Shown: positions 16,657 to 26,555 of the stretch, piece by piece | Position numbering within the stretch: the stretch's first letter is position 1 | How the letters are laid out: each line of letters begins with the position of its first letter | Assembly: GCF_035593265.1 (NCBI RefSeq) | Contig: NZ_CP141614.1 | Span: 2,108,001 to 2,172,000 of the forward strand | Reading direction: 5' to 3' | Length of the DNA: 64,000 bases | From: Limnochorda sp. LNt | GTDB taxonomy: Bacteria > Bacillota > Limnochordia > Limnochordales > Geochordaceae | Program-made: the position numbers and the translations under genes | Notes under the pieces: model-generated | Databases searched by the model: none | The model's input: only the letters and a program-made list of their open reading frames with translations | Told to the model about the DNA's origin: nothing

Positions 16657-17067
16657 ATGTTGCGCTACCCTCGCCTACCGGACGTTTTGTTCCTCCACGA
16701 GGAAGCCCTGCGCGCATCAGGCGGAATGCCGGGCATCCGGGACCTCGGCCTAATTGAATCAGCGCTGGCGCGTCCGCGGGCGTGCTTCGGAGGCCGGCAG
16801 CTCTACCGTACCCGCTGGGAAAAGGCAGCAGCGTTACTGCACTCCTTGGTGAAGAACCACGGGTTCGTCGACGGCAACAAGCGGGCCGCGTGGGCCACGG
16901 TCAGCTATTTTCTGGAACAAAACGGCCAGACCATCGTCGCGTCTCCGAGCGAAATCGTCGGCATGCTGCTGGAGATTGAGGCCGATCGACTCGACGTGCC
17001 CGGCATCGCGCGGTGGCTGCTGGCCCATGCCCGACCCTTGCCGGGACGGCGCTCGCCGAATGACTAG
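16657..17067 (+). CDS. doc: Doc-type Fic toxin (death-on-curing)
   Basis: The 136-residue protein has the Fic motif HGFVDGNKR at residues 68-76 (HxFxDGNKR) and the N-terminal Doc pattern FLHEEALRASGG...IRDLGLIESALARP. Doc proteins phosphorylate EF-Tu and stop translation until blocked by the partner antitoxin. All catalytic residues are present and length is typical. It follows the antitoxin-like gene after 9 bp. Confidence 0.92.
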   Translation: MLRYPRLPDVLFLHEEALRASGGMPGIRDLGLIESALARPRACFGGRQLYRTRWEKAAALLHSLVKNHGFVDGNKRAAWATVSYFLEQNGQTIVASPSEIVGMLLEIEADRLDVPGIARWLLAHARPLPGRRSPND

Positions 17068-17169
17068 AGCATGTAGAGCATGTGTACGAGGTTGGGTCAC
17101 GCCGTCGACCCGGACACACTGGCGTTCAATCGGACGGGACGAACGCCCTCGGGGCTGCCACAGGCGGAT

Positions 17170-17191
17170 GGTTTTGATGGTCATCAAAACC
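17170..17191. terminator. perfect 10-bp hairpin after the kinase gene
   Basis: GGTTTTGATG and CATCAAAACC are separated by 2 bp, giving an almost perfect palindrome 5 bp beyond the stop of the minus-strand kinase gene. There is no U-run on either side. It could end the operon or shield its mRNA, or be a protein-binding site. Confidence 0.45.
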
Positions 17192-17195
17192 GGAG

Positions 17196-18782
17196 CTACG
17201 CGCCGGCGCGGACATCTTCTCTCGCCGGCGTGCCGGTGGTCAAACGATGGACCGCCCGGTAGAGCGGGCGCAGGCGCCTGTACAGGGGCCGGTAGACCTC
17301 GTGGTAGAGAGCACCGTACAGCGCGGCGGACTCGGGGCGCGGTTCGAACACCCGCCCCGGGCGCGCCATCTCCTTCACGGCCGTGGGCAGGTCCGGATGG
17401 AGACCGACGCCGGCCGCCGCCAGCATGGCGGCGCCCAAGCCAGAGGTTTCGGATACGTGGGGGCGGAAGGCAGGAAGGTTGAAGACGTCGGCCGTGATCT
17501 GCAAGACGAGGTCGCTGCGGGACCCGCCCCCGCAGACCCGCAGTTGGTCGATGCGCACGCGGGTGCGGCGCTGAATGTGCTCTGCCCCCTCGCGCAGGGC
17601 ATAGGCCAGCCCTTCCAGGATGGCCCGGTAGAGGTGGGCCCGGGTGTGGAAGCTTCCGAACCCGACCACTGCGCCGCGCGCCTCCGGCCCCGGGAAGCGC
17701 AGGCCCGGCGACCAGTAGGGCTGCACCACCAGGCCCAGGCAACCCGGCTGGACTTGCTCCGCCTGGCGGTCGAGCAACGCTTCCGCCGCCAGGCCTTCGG
17801 CCCGGGCCTGTCGCTCTACGTCCGCAGCGAACTCCTGCTTGAACCAGGAGACAAGCCACAGGCCCCGGTATACCTGCACCTCCATGTTGTAGGAGCCCGG
17901 GACGGCGCTGGGGTAGGGCGGGACGAGGCGGATAGGTTCCAGGTAGCGCGGCGAGGTGACGCTCACCGTGGCCGTGGTGCCGTAACCCACACACGCCGTG
18001 GAGGGCTCCAGGCAGCCGGCCCCGAGCATCTCGCACGCCTTGTCGGCCGCCGCCGCTATCACCGGAGTGCCTTGCGGGATGCCCGTGGCGCGGGCAGCCT
18101 CGGCTGTCACCTGCCCCAGGATGTGCCCGGGGGGGACCAGGTCGGGAAGGGTCTCCCGCCGGACGGGCAGGGCCTGCCATCTCCAGTCGCGGGGTGCGGC
18201 CCATTCCTGGCGCCTGTAGTCAAAAGGGATGTACCCCACCTGGCAGCCCACCGAGTCCACGAACCGGCCCGTCAGGCGGTACGTCAGGTAGCCAGACAGC
18301 AGCAGGTAGTGAGCCGTCTTGTCCCAGATCTCCGGCTGATTCGCCCACAGCCAGTTGGCTTCCGCTTCCGCCTGAAGATAAGCCAGGGTGGAGTGCAGGC
18401 CGGCAAGCCGAAAGAGAAGCCCCCAGGTTGCCCGCACCCGGGGGTAGCGGTCCGAACGCCGCTGGTCCAGCCACAGGATAGCAGGACGCAGGGGCTGCCC
18501 ACGGGAGTCGAGGTTGACCACCGTCCCTCTCTGGGTAGTCAGGGCCACCGCCGCCACGGCCTCCGGAGGGGCCTCCTCCTGCGCCCACAGAGCCCGGCAG
18601 GCGGTGGCCACCGCCTCCCAGTAGCGGGTGGGGTCTTGTTCGGCCCATCCGGGATGCTCCGAATAGTAGGGAGGCACCAGCGGCACCCGAGCGAGCTGCA
18701 CCAGGTTGCCCCGCGGGTCGAAGAGCAGGGCCCGCGCGCTCTGCGTGCCGACGTCGATGGCGAGCAGCAGCTCCCCGGCCAT
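17196..18782 (-). CDS. FGGY-family carbohydrate kinase
   Basis: From ATG 18782 the protein has 528 residues. The N-terminal domain begins [21 protein letters not shown], followed by [14 protein letters not shown] and [13 protein letters not shown]. The C-terminal domain has [12 protein letters not shown] and the family signature region [16 protein letters not shown]...[19 protein letters not shown] kinases phosphorylate sugars or polyols such as xylulose, glycerol or erythritol. The sequence is nearer to xylulose-kinase-like members than to glycerol kinase, but the substrate cannot be read from it. It is the last gene of a regulator, flavoprotein, dehydrogenase, kinase operon, starting 14 bp after the GlpD-like gene. 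Confidence 0.9.
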   Translation of the reverse strand: MAGELLLAIDVGTQSARALLFDPRGNLVQLARVPLVPPYYSEHPGWAEQDPTRYWEAVATACRALWAQEEAPPEAVAAVALTTQRGTVVNLDSRGQPLRPAILWLDQRRSDRYPRVRATWGLLFRLAGLHSTLAYLQAEAEANWLWANQPEIWDKTAHYLLLSGYLTYRLTGRFVDSVGCQVGYIPFDYRRQEWAAPRDWRWQALPVRRETLPDLVPPGHILGQVTAEAARATGIPQGTPVIAAAADKACEMLGAGCLEPSTACVGYGTTATVSVTSPRYLEPIRLVPPYPSAVPGSYNMEVQVYRGLWLVSWFKQEFAADVERQARAEGLAAEALLDRQAEQVQPGCLGLVVQPYWSPGLRFPGPEARGAVVGFGSFHTRAHLYRAILEGLAYALREGAEHIQRRTRVRIDQLRVCGGGSRSDLVLQITADVFNLPAFRPHVSETSGLGAAMLAAAGVGLHPDLPTAVKEMARPGRVFEPRPESAALYGALYHEVYRPLYRRLRPLYRAVHRLTTGTPAREDVRAGA

Positions 18783-18796
18783 CTCCCGCTCCCCCT

Positions 18797-20422
18797 TCAG
18801 GGCCCCCCGGCCGGCGTCGCCCGCGCCTGGCTCTTCTGCGCGCTGTCGGGGATTCCCGCCAGGAGGGCCGGGCTGTAGGCCAGACTCCATCGCTGCCTGT
18901 AGCGCTCGACCTCCGCTTGCCACCGGGCATCGTCCCAACCCAGGGCCGGCTGGACGATGCCCCGCAACTGCTCGAGCAGCGCCGCCGCGCCCTGCGGCAA
19001 CTGAAATCCCAGCCGGACGCGCCGCAGGAGGAGATCGTCGAGGTGCACCACGTTTTCCCGCTCCGCCGCCCAGCGCACCTCGGCCCACAGGGTGTTCGTC
19101 CCCGGGATGGCCTCGAGCTCGCCGGGGCGGGCCGAGCGCACCAGCACAGCCGCCTGTGCCCCGTATCGCCCCACGAGGCGCAGGCGCCGGGCGTCGTCGA
19201 GTTGCTCCAGCTCGGCGGGCAGGGGACGCTGCGCAGCGGCTGGGGCTGCCCGCCCGGTATCACGGCGGCCCAGGCGCCGGCGGGCCCTGGCCATGACGGC
19301 GCGGGCCATCACGCCGAAGGTGGTCAGCTTGCCACCCGTCACGGTGAGGAGTTCCTCGTCCCAGATGGCGTAATCCCTTGGTTCTTGGGAGGGATCCTTC
19401 TTGCCCGTTCCCACGACCGGCCGCACTCCCGAAAAGGTAGCCTGTACGTCCTCGGCCGTAATGTCGAGGGAGGGAAACAGGTGCCTCACTGCCGTCAGCA
19501 GGTATTCCCCTTCGCTCGGATGGATGCGGGGTTCGGCGTCCAGGCCCTCCCGGTGATCCACGTCGGTGGTACCCACGAGGGTCAAGCCCTCCCACGGGAG
19601 CACGTACAGGGGCCTGCCGTCCCCGGGGTGAAAGAGGTTGATCCCCACGGCGACGGGCAGCCGCCACCCGGGAAACAGGAGGTGGCTGCCCCTGAGCAGG
19701 CGCAGCCGGGGCCGCTTGCCCAGCCGAGCCCGGAAGGAATCGGCCCAGACCCCGGCGGCATTGATCACCACCCGGGCTCGCACCTCGGCGGTGCGACCGG
19801 TTACCAGATCCCTTACCACCACACCCTCCACGGCGCCGGAGCGGGTGCGGCACAGATCCTCCACGGGGGCGTAATTGAGGGCGACGGCCCCTGCGGCCAC
19901 GGCACCGTCGATGATCCGCAGGACCAGGCGGGCATCATCGGTAAGGGCATCCAGGTACCAGAAGCCCCCCTGCAGCCGGTCCGGACGGATGTGGGGGGCC
20001 AGTGTCCTCAGCCCGGCAGGGTCCAGGTGCCGGTGGTTGCGGCGCATCGCCATCGCGTCGTAGAGGATCATCCCCACGTCCAGAAGGTGCCGCCCCACCG
20101 GGTCGCCCCGGTAGCAGGGCAGGACCAGCGCCAGGGAGTTGACCAGCCCCGGCATTTGCCGGAGCAGGCGCTCCCGCTCCCGCACCGAATGCCAGGTCAC
20201 CCTCACCTGCCCCTGCTTCAGATAGCGCAGGCCGCCGTGCACGAGCTTGCCCGACCGGCTCGACGTCCCCGACGCGAAGTCCCCTTGCTCCAAGAGGGCC
20301 GCCCGCAACCCCTGGCGGACGGCCTCCTGCAGGATGCCGGCTCCCGTTATCCCGCCGCCGATGATCACCACGTCCCACGGCTCCGCCAGGGAGGCCCAGG
20401 CTGAGGTACGATCCGGGCTCAC
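18797..20422 (-). CDS. GlpD-family FAD-dependent (polyol/glycerol)-phosphate dehydrogenase
   Basis: The 541-residue protein begins with the FAD dinucleotide fold [14 protein letters not shown] at 17-30 and has the GlpD signature [18 protein letters not shown] at 51-68, a [11 protein letters not shown] segment, LVGTTDVDH, and the second signature [16 protein letters not shown]. GlpD oxidises glycerol-3-phosphate to dihydroxyacetone phosphate at the membrane and passes electrons to quinone; EryB-like relatives act on erythritol phosphate. The GTG at 20422 overlaps the stop of the upstream oxidase gene by 4 bp. Whether it uses glycerol-3-phosphate or another polyol phosphate made by the kinase next door is open. 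Confidence 0.92.
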   Translation of the reverse strand: MSPDRTSAWASLAEPWDVVIIGGGITGAGILQEAVRQGLRAALLEQGDFASGTSSRSGKLVHGGLRYLKQGQVRVTWHSVRERERLLRQMPGLVNSLALVLPCYRGDPVGRHLLDVGMILYDAMAMRRNHRHLDPAGLRTLAPHIRPDRLQGGFWYLDALTDDARLVLRIIDGAVAAGAVALNYAPVEDLCRTRSGAVEGVVVRDLVTGRTAEVRARVVINAAGVWADSFRARLGKRPRLRLLRGSHLLFPGWRLPVAVGINLFHPGDGRPLYVLPWEGLTLVGTTDVDHREGLDAEPRIHPSEGEYLLTAVRHLFPSLDITAEDVQATFSGVRPVVGTGKKDPSQEPRDYAIWDEELLTVTGGKLTTFGVMARAVMARARRRLGRRDTGRAAPAAAQRPLPAELEQLDDARRLRLVGRYGAQAAVLVRSARPGELEAIPGTNTLWAEVRWAAERENVVHLDDLLLRRVRLGFQLPQGAAALLEQLRGIVQPALGWDDARWQAEVERYRQRWSLAYSPALLAGIPDSAQKSQARATPAGGP

Positions 20423-22026
20423 GGTGCCACCTCCCGACAGACCAGCTTGCCGGGGTTCATGATGCCGCCGGGGTCGAGGGTGCGGCACAGGGCGCTGAGG
20501 AGATCCATCCCGAGGGCACCTTTTTCCGCTTCCAGGTACGGCAGGTGGTCGATGCCGACCCCGTGCTGGTGGCTGATGGTCCCGCCGCAGGCGACGATGG
20601 CCCGGCTGGCCGCTGACTTCAGCACCTGCCAGCGCCGCAGGTTCTCTTCGGGGTCGGGGGAGAGGCGGAAGAGGTACGTCGTGTAAACGTTGGAGCCGTG
20701 CCGGTAAACGTGAGAGAGGTGGGTGAAGACGTACACCTTCTCACCCTGGTCCGCCAGCCCGCCGTGAAGGGCCTGCTCGATGGCCTCGATGAGGCGCGGC
20801 ACCTGGGTCCAAGTGCCGGCGGTCTCCAGGGTGTCTACGGCGTAGCCCATCTCCCACAGGGTGTTGCGCAGGTAAGGCGAACGAAACCGATGCTTCACCC
20901 ACTCGTGGCCGAACCTGCGGCCGGCGTACACCCCCCGGTGGGACCCGGCTATCGCGAGTGCCTGGCGCAGGGCGCGCCGCACCCGGCCTCTGGTGCCGGA
21001 GACGCCCAGGATCAGCATGCACTTGCCGGAACCCGCCCCGCGGAGGGCCAGCCACCGCTCGAGGAGGCGCATGAGCTTCTCGTGCCCCGCCAGCACCAGG
21101 CTGGTGGCTGTTTCCGCCGGCATGCTCAGCCGCAGCATCGAAAGGGGCACGTCCGACTGCACCATCTCCCGGACTGCCTCAAGGCCGTGTTCGAACTCAG
21201 GGAAGAAGACCGCGGCAAACTCCTCGGCTTGCGGTAGGGGACGGACGCGGACGGTCACCTCGGTGAGGATGCCCAGCCGGCCTTCGGAGCCGAGGACTGC
21301 CTGCCGCAGATCCGGGCCGGTCGCGGAACCCGGAAAGGGGGGAAGGAGCAAAGTTCCGGCAGGTGCCTCCATCCGGCCGCCGGCGAAGAGGTCCTCGATC
21401 CGGCCGTAACCGAGGGATTGCTGCCCCGCCGAGCGGGTGGCCACCCAGCCCCCCAGCGTGGAGTACTCGAAAGATTGCGGAAAGTGCCCCAGGGTGAAAC
21501 CGCGGGCCCTGAGGCAGGCTTCCAGATCCGGCCCCTTCACCCCGGCCCCGAACGTGGCCAGGTGGCTGCGCGCGTCGAAGTCCACGAGCTGGCTCATCCG
21601 CCCGAGGTCCACGGACAGCACCGGATCGGCGCCCGGGAGCACCGCCAGGTGGCCCACCACGCTGGTGCCTCCGCCGTACGGGATCAGCCGGGCCCCCGCC
21701 GCTTCGGCATACCGAATCAGCTCCCGCACCTCTTCATGGGTGGAGGGAAAGGCCACCCCGTCCGGGAAGGCGGGGACGCGGCCGCTGCGGGCCGCGATCC
21801 AGTCCGGAAGGCTCTGCCCCAGGGCGTGGCGCACCCTTTGCTCAGGGTCGGTGCTCACCAGAGGGTGGGGCGGGAGACGGGAAGGCGGCACGCGGGAGAC
21901 CACCTCGGGCAGGGTCGCGTCCCGGGGCGTCATGCCCGGCCCCAGCATGGCCTCCAGGAAGTCCCATGCTCCCGCCGGCACCGGGTAGGTCACACCCTCA
22001 TCGCCCCAGCCGTTCCAGCGCCTCAC
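20419..22026 (-). CDS. AGPS-like FAD-binding oxidoreductase (PCMH type)
   Basis: The 535-residue protein has the PCMH-type FAD motif PYGGGTSVVGH at 117-127, the following FGAGVKGPDLEACLRARG, and the C-terminal GGTISHQHGVGID block with the His pair typical of the alkylglycerone-phosphate synthase branch of glycolate/D-lactate oxidase-like proteins. Eukaryotic AGPS makes the ether bond of lipids; most bacterial members are uncharacterised and may oxidise a 2-hydroxy acid or polyol derivative. The downstream GlpD-like GTG overlaps its stop. Family is sure, reaction is not. Confidence 0.9.
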   Translation of the reverse strand: MRRWNGWGDEGVTYPVPAGAWDFLEAMLGPGMTPRDATLPEVVSRVPPSRLPPHPLVSTDPEQRVRHALGQSLPDWIAARSGRVPAFPDGVAFPSTHEEVRELIRYAEAAGARLIPYGGGTSVVGHLAVLPGADPVLSVDLGRMSQLVDFDARSHLATFGAGVKGPDLEACLRARGFTLGHFPQSFEYSTLGGWVATRSAGQQSLGYGRIEDLFAGGRMEAPAGTLLLPPFPGSATGPDLRQAVLGSEGRLGILTEVTVRVRPLPQAEEFAAVFFPEFEHGLEAVREMVQSDVPLSMLRLSMPAETATSLVLAGHEKLMRLLERWLALRGAGSGKCMLILGVSGTRGRVRRALRQALAIAGSHRGVYAGRRFGHEWVKHRFRSPYLRNTLWEMGYAVDTLETAGTWTQVPRLIEAIEQALHGGLADQGEKVYVFTHLSHVYRHGSNVYTTYLFRLSPDPEENLRRWQVLKSAASRAIVACGGTISHQHGVGIDHLPYLEAEKGALGMDLLSALCRTLDPGGIMNPGKLVCREVAP

Positions 22027-22113
22027 GGCCAGCCACCTCCAGCCCTGCGCCGCGTCGTGCTCCGCTGCGCTGCGCCGCGCTGCCGATTGGTCGAGAGGCT
22101 CTGCGGGGCGTCC

Positions 22114-22896
22114 TCACCCCGCGCCCGCCGGCGCGCCCTCCAGACGCGGAGCTGCGGCCGTTGCTTGCCACAGCCGGACACTCTCGTGCATGGCTTCCGC
22201 GATGACCGAGGCAGCTCGCTCGGCATCGCGCACCATGGCCGCCTCCAGCAGGCGACCGTAAAACCGTAGCGAAGCGGCCCGGTTCTCTGCACGGGCGAAG
22301 TACTGCCGGGCCGCCCGTCCGTACAGGGCGGCGAACCCGTTCAGCAACAGCGGGAACACGTAGTTTCCCGAGAGCCGGGCCAGGTGCACTTGCCATTGCC
22401 AGTCAAAGGCGGCGAAGGCATTGGGGTCGTCATCGAGGGCGTCATGCCCCGCAAGCACCGCCACCACCCTGGCCGGACTGCGTGCCACCGCAGCCCGGCC
22501 GAAGGCAGGAGCCAGCACCGCCCGCACCTCCAGAAGCTGCGTCACGAAGTCGTGCGACAGGCGGTCTGCTTGCCGCGCGAGCCGGTCGAGGACGTTGAGG
22601 TTGCCTTCCTGCCAGAAGTCGTTGACGGCGGCGGGCTGGCCGGGGCGAATGGTGACCCACCCATCTCGGGCCATCCGCTGGAGGACCTCCCGCAGCGTGG
22701 GGCGCGAGACGCCGAGTTGGGCGGCCAGTTCGCGCTCGGCAGGCAGCGAGGCCCCCGGCGGGTAGGTCCCGCGCAGGATGGCGCCGATCAGGTGGTCCTC
22801 CGCCTGGTCCGAGCTGCGCCGGCCCCTGCGGGGATGTTTGCCAGCGCCCCGCGCCTGCGTACCTCCGTTGTGCGGACTGGGCTTCAGCCCGTCCAC
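22114..22896 (-). CDS. GntR/FadR-type transcriptional regulator
   Basis: The 260-residue protein has a winged-helix domain at about residues 30-95 (DHLIGAILRGTYPPGASLPA, then ELAAQLGVSRPTLREVLQRM) followed by an all-helical effector domain of the FadR/FCD class. It is the first gene of the minus-strand operon and reads away from two TGGTxTGACCA operators about 100-130 bp upstream of its start, so autoregulation and control of the operon are likely. The inducer may be a metabolite of the encoded pathway. Confidence 0.9.
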   Translation of the reverse strand: MDGLKPSPHNGGTQARGAGKHPRRGRRSSDQAEDHLIGAILRGTYPPGASLPAERELAAQLGVSRPTLREVLQRMARDGWVTIRPGQPAAVNDFWQEGNLNVLDRLARQADRLSHDFVTQLLEVRAVLAPAFGRAAVARSPARVVAVLAGHDALDDDPNAFAAFDWQWQVHLARLSGNYVFPLLLNGFAALYGRAARQYFARAENRAASLRFYGRLLEAAMVRDAERAASVIAEAMHESVRLWQATAAAPRLEGAPAGAG

Positions 22897-22994
22897 CCGG
22901 TTTATGCCTCCCTCTGGTGCGCCGTCCTGCGCCGTACTCTTGCCCGCATGGACGTCGCCTTTACGCCCTTGCCACCGCCGGAGCGGACGAGGAT

Positions 22995-23027
22995 TGGTTT
23001 GACCACCAAGCTATTGTGGTCTGACCA
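22995..23027 (-). promoter_or_regulatory. double FadR/GntR operator
   Basis: TGGTTTGACCA (22995-23005) and TGGTCTGACCA (23017-23027) both fit the GntR-family consensus TNGTNNNACNA. Their centres are 22 bp apart, two helical turns. They also form a larger inverted repeat (GGATTGGT...ACCAATCC arms). They sit upstream of the GntR gene and nowhere else nearby. Confidence 0.8.
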
Positions 23028-23361
23028 ATCCGCCAGTAGTTTAACGGTTCGCCATCCTTTCGTCAAGGCCCGTGGCGGGCTGGTAGCTGCAAGTCCCCGT
23101 CGCGCCAGCCCAGGACACCCCGAGGCTCAAGCGCCGCGCAAGCGCCCCGACGGGGGCTCGCATCGCCCCGTTGCGATCGAGAACCTGAGCAGGGAGACGT
23201 CTGGGGCTTCCTTCCGAGGACCGTTGCCTGGGCGTGGGCTCGAGCAGTCCATCTGTGTGGTGACGGTCGCCGAGGAGTGCAGTGTCGTTTGACGCACGCC
23301 GGCCCCTGCGGAGCTACGTCCCAGCGGGGCCCACCGGACGGCTCTCCGTTACCTACCCGCG
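23028..23361. other. gene-free stretch between operator and helicase remnant
   Basis: I see no gene, repeat or RNA signature. The first 30 bases beyond the operators are AT-rich (CAGTAGTTTAACGGTTCG) and probably belong to the promoter of the minus-strand GntR operon. Confidence 0.35.
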
Positions 23362-24845
23362 CTACCCCGCCAGGGTCGCCGACCCCTCCTCGACGAGGTG
23401 GCCGGCCAGCAGGCGCAGGTAGGGGCTGGGGCTACGGAGCTTGCCCTCGTGACGGGCGTGGCCGGTCAGGATGAGGTGGCGCCGAGCCCGGGTGAGGGCC
23501 ACGTAGAGCAGGCGGCGCTCCTCCAGCTCCCGGCCGTCCTTGATGGAGCCGTAGTTGGGGAACTCGTTGTCCGACAGGCCCGCCACGACGACCACCTCGA
23601 ACTCCAACCCCTTGGCCTGGTGCACGGTCAGCACACGCACCCGGTCATCCTCGGGCCCGAGCCGGTCCACGTTGCGGGCCAGGGCGGCGAACGTGAGGAT
23701 GCCTTCCAGCGACGCCAGGGGGTCGGCCGCCGGGTCGTCTCGCTCCACGAAGACCCGCCGCAGCTCGGCGACCTCCTCGGCGAGCGGCAGGAAAGCCCGG
23801 CGCAACCCCTCCACCGCCTCGCGCCGCGCCGGGGCGGTCCGCTCGACGTCACGCAGCAGCCGGGCCAGCAGCTCGAGGGTCGCCCCGACGTCGTCGGCTG
23901 CTCGGTGCGTCGGCCTCGCGCTCGTCCCCAGCCGTTCGCACAGGCCCTGCAGGGTTAGGTCGGGGCCCCCGACGAGCCGCCGCGCCATCGCGTAGGTGTC
24001 GACGACCAGCGGCAGCTCCGTCGTCTCGGTGTCGAGGACCACCACCCGCCCCCGCCGCACCGCCTCCAGCAGAGGCCCGAAGGGGTCGCCGGCGTGCAGG
24101 GCGGCCAGGTCGGCGAAGTCCGTGATGCGCAGCCCTTGGGCTTCGCCCGCCGCGGCCCTCGCCAGCGTCGCCTCTCCGATGCCCCGAGCGGGCCGCTACA
24201 GGACACGGGCCAGGGCGTGACCATCGGCCGGGTTGACCAGCAGGCGCAGGTAGGCCACGGCGTCCTTGACCTCCTGGCGCCGGAAGAACTCGCAGGTCTC
24301 GACGGTCAGGTGCGGGATGCCGGCGCGTTCGAGGGCCTGGGCGATGGTCTGGGCGCGGTGGTTGGGCCGCACCAGGACGCCGACGTCCCGCCAGCGCAGC
24401 GGCTGGCTGGCCCGCGCCTGCTCGGCCTGCAGCCGCAGCAGCCGGGCGGCGACCCAGTCGGCTTCGGCCTCGGTGCTGCGGGCGAAGTGGTAGACGATGG
24501 GTGTCCCCGGCGGGAGATGGGCGGCAGGCCGGGGCCGGGGGCGTCGGCCGAACGTCGCGGCCACCACGTTGGTCGCGTCGAGGAGGCGGCGGGTGGCGCG
24601 GTGGTTCGAGGTCGGCGAAGTCGAGGGCATGGTGCGCCGCCAGGGCGGCCTGGTAGGCCTCGGCCAGCTCCCGTGACGGCGTGTCGAACCCGGTGAAGAG
24701 GGCTGGGAGGTCGGGCGGCCAGCGGAGCGCGCGGGCGGGGGCCGTCACCTTGGCCCGGCTGATGCCGTCGAAGAGAGGGCCGGCCTCGCTGAGGGAGCGC
24801 CCCGTCACTGCACCGGCCCCATACACCTGCTCGCCGTTTGGGAGT
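23362..24845 (-). pseudogene. UvrD-type helicase with DnaQ-like insert, multiply broken
   Basis: Pieces of one protein can be followed from 24845 down: AYQAALAAHHALDFADL, then in another frame NHRATRRLLDATNVVAATFG, ARSTEAEADWVAARLLRLQ, VGVLVRPNHRAQTIAQALE, RGIGEATLARA, a DnaQ-like core VVVLDTETTEL...THRAADDVGATLELLARLL, and the helicase end TVHQAKGLEFEVVVVAGL and LLYVALTRARRHLIL. Defects: the N-terminal Walker A region is missing; the Walker B region is deleted with a frameshift near 24620; a TAG at 24196-24198 stands in frame; the exonuclease insert has lost about 90 residues between DTETT and the later helix. It cannot make an active helicase. Confidence 0.85.
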
Positions 24846-24847
24846 CC

Positions 24848-25471
24848 TCAAGGCAAGGCTGACCCGGCCAACCCCTTCCGCTCGGCAACGAAGTACGCCG
24901 CTCGCTCGAAGCTCGTAAAGAGGTCGCAGTGCCGTCGCTCAAACTCTGGTCGCAAGCTATCCGTCAGCACCCTGTCTCGGCACAGGAACACGGACTCGTG
25001 CTGATGGTGCTCCAGATCCTCGAGCACGGATGCTGCAATGATCGCGTCAGGGTATCCAAGATCAAATTCATCCTGGTACCTTCGGGCGAGTGAATAGACG
25101 GAATGTGTAATGGGGAGGACCTGGGCACAAGCCATAATTCTATCCAGCATCGTGTAAAGGCGACCGTACTCGGCTAGGTTTACCTCATCGAGTGCTGCAA
25201 TGGCCTGCATGACGAGGGCTGTCGCACGCCGGCCGGTCTCGTTGGTCGCCCTGTGCAGGTGCTTCCGTTCTTGCTCAAGCGACCGACGGACGTCTGAGCG
25301 TCTTGTCACCTGCCTAGTAACCCGGTAGAATGGCTCGAGCAACGCAAACGACGGTAAGCGAAGAGATGCCCCGCCTTGTTCGACGAACTCGAGAACCCGT
25401 TCGGCGGAGGCACACTGTTCCTGGTCGAATATAAGCTCCAGAATGAAGTTCGACTCGATGTAAACTACCAT
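24848..25471 (-). CDS. PIN-like domain protein
   Basis: The 207-residue protein opens VVYIESNFILELIF, a PIN-type first strand with Glu in place of the usual Asp, has ALLEPFYRV with the second acidic position, and LGYPDAIIAASVLEDL with the third. It is longer than VapC because of a central helical insert (SLEQERKHLHRA). PIN proteins are metal-dependent RNases. It follows the PD-(D/E)XK-like gene after a 24-bp gap. Base composition is clearly less GC-rich than the surrounding region, which suggests transfer as a pair. Confidence 0.75.
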   Translation of the reverse strand: MVVYIESNFILELIFDQEQCASAERVLEFVEQGGASLRLPSFALLEPFYRVTRQVTRRSDVRRSLEQERKHLHRATNETGRRATALVMQAIAALDEVNLAEYGRLYTMLDRIMACAQVLPITHSVYSLARRYQDEFDLGYPDAIIAASVLEDLEHHQHESVFLCRDRVLTDSLRPEFERRHCDLFTSFERAAYFVAERKGLAGSALP

Positions 25472-25495
25472 CCGTGCACCAGCCGGCTGCTGTGC

Positions 25496-25954
25496 CTACG
25501 CCATTCGCTCAAGGCGAACGTCCCCACCCGCGATCGCGTCGATAAACCCACTCCGCTGGAGTACCACTCCTGAACCTGGCTCCCGTCCGTCTCTACCAAG
25601 CGCCAGGTCAGACAGCCATCGGTTGACCACGTACGCGAGGCTAAGATGCAGCAGGCCGGGCTGGGTCTTCAAGCCGCCGTAGTGTGCCACAATCTCGTCC
25701 ATGGGGAAGGAGACGTGGTCGTGCCACTTAACTTGGCCGCCCGACACCTGCCACAAGTACCCCGCAGTCGGCGTGAGAAGCAGGAGATACCGCACCGAGG
25801 GGGGTAAGGCATCGGGGCTACCCCACAACCGCGCGGCGAGCTCAGACGCGACAGCAGCCGACACGTCACGCTTACCCTTGATCTCGACGATGGCCACTGC
25901 CTGCCCGTACTTGTCGTACACGACAATGTCATAGACGCGATGGGATAGGATCAT
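25496..25954 (-). CDS. PD-(D/E)XK-like protein paired with the PIN gene
   Basis: The 152-residue protein begins with YDIVVYDKYGQAVAIVEIKG, a D-x(n)-E-x-K arrangement typical of restriction-endonuclease-like folds, followed by RYLLLLTPTAGYLWQVSGG and a C-terminal helical part (LAYVVNRWLSDLA). I know similar proteins only as hypothetical partners of PIN genes. It may be the regulator or antitoxin of the downstream PIN protein, or a nuclease in its own right. ATG 25954 is the first start; sequence upstream shows no extension of the domain. Confidence 0.65.
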   Translation of the reverse strand: MILSHRVYDIVVYDKYGQAVAIVEIKGKRDVSAAVASELAARLWGSPDALPPSVRYLLLLTPTAGYLWQVSGGQVKWHDHVSFPMDEIVAHYGGLKTQPGLLHLSLAYVVNRWLSDLALGRDGREPGSGVVLQRSGFIDAIAGGDVRLERMA

Positions 25955-26555
25955 TTGCCCGGAACCACCCGCCGATATCGCCCGGTGTCTCGGGCTGCCT
26001 CAATTATAGGCGCACTCTCGCGGGATCGGCAACCGCACGAGAGACGCGTCCGGCGACTGCTCCAGCCCCGCTAGCTCACCAGCCGCGGGTTGTGGTGGGG
26101 GCCGCGGGCTGCGGGGAAACCACAGCTCCGCGTCTGCATCCGACTGACGGTCGGCGCATTAAGGGATCGTGCCAGGGGCGTCGGGATGTCTGATGGGCCA
26201 CCGCTACCCGGCAGAGAGGGTCTCTTGCAAGGGGTGGCTACCCGGACTGCGACGAGACGAGGTGGCGGCCGCGTGTATCCCTTGTACGGATGGTGAAGAC
26301 AAGGGAGGTTCCTACCGGCCGGCTAGGTAAGGCGCATCCCACGAGCACGGGGACGGAGGCGGTACGTCGCGGCGATGGCTGGGCGAGTTCCCAGACGACG
26401 GCGGGCCAACGGTTCCTCGGGATACCCACGGAAAGCGTAGGGCTCGACGGATGGGCCGGACACCGTCCATGCTCCCGGGTCCAGTGGGTCTTTCTCATTC
26501 CTGGCTACGGTCCGACCGGGCTCGAGGACGATGGATGTGCCCGCGCGCCTGAAGG
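25955..26555. other. 600-bp stretch without a recognised gene
   Basis: Both strands have open frames (about 26290-26583 plus, 26323-26559 minus) but neither resembles a protein I know. The plus strand has purine-rich GGGAGG and GGATACCCACGGAAAGC segments that look more like structured RNA than coding sequence; I could not match a family. It should contain the promoter of the minus-strand nuclease/PIN pair. Confidence 0.3.
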
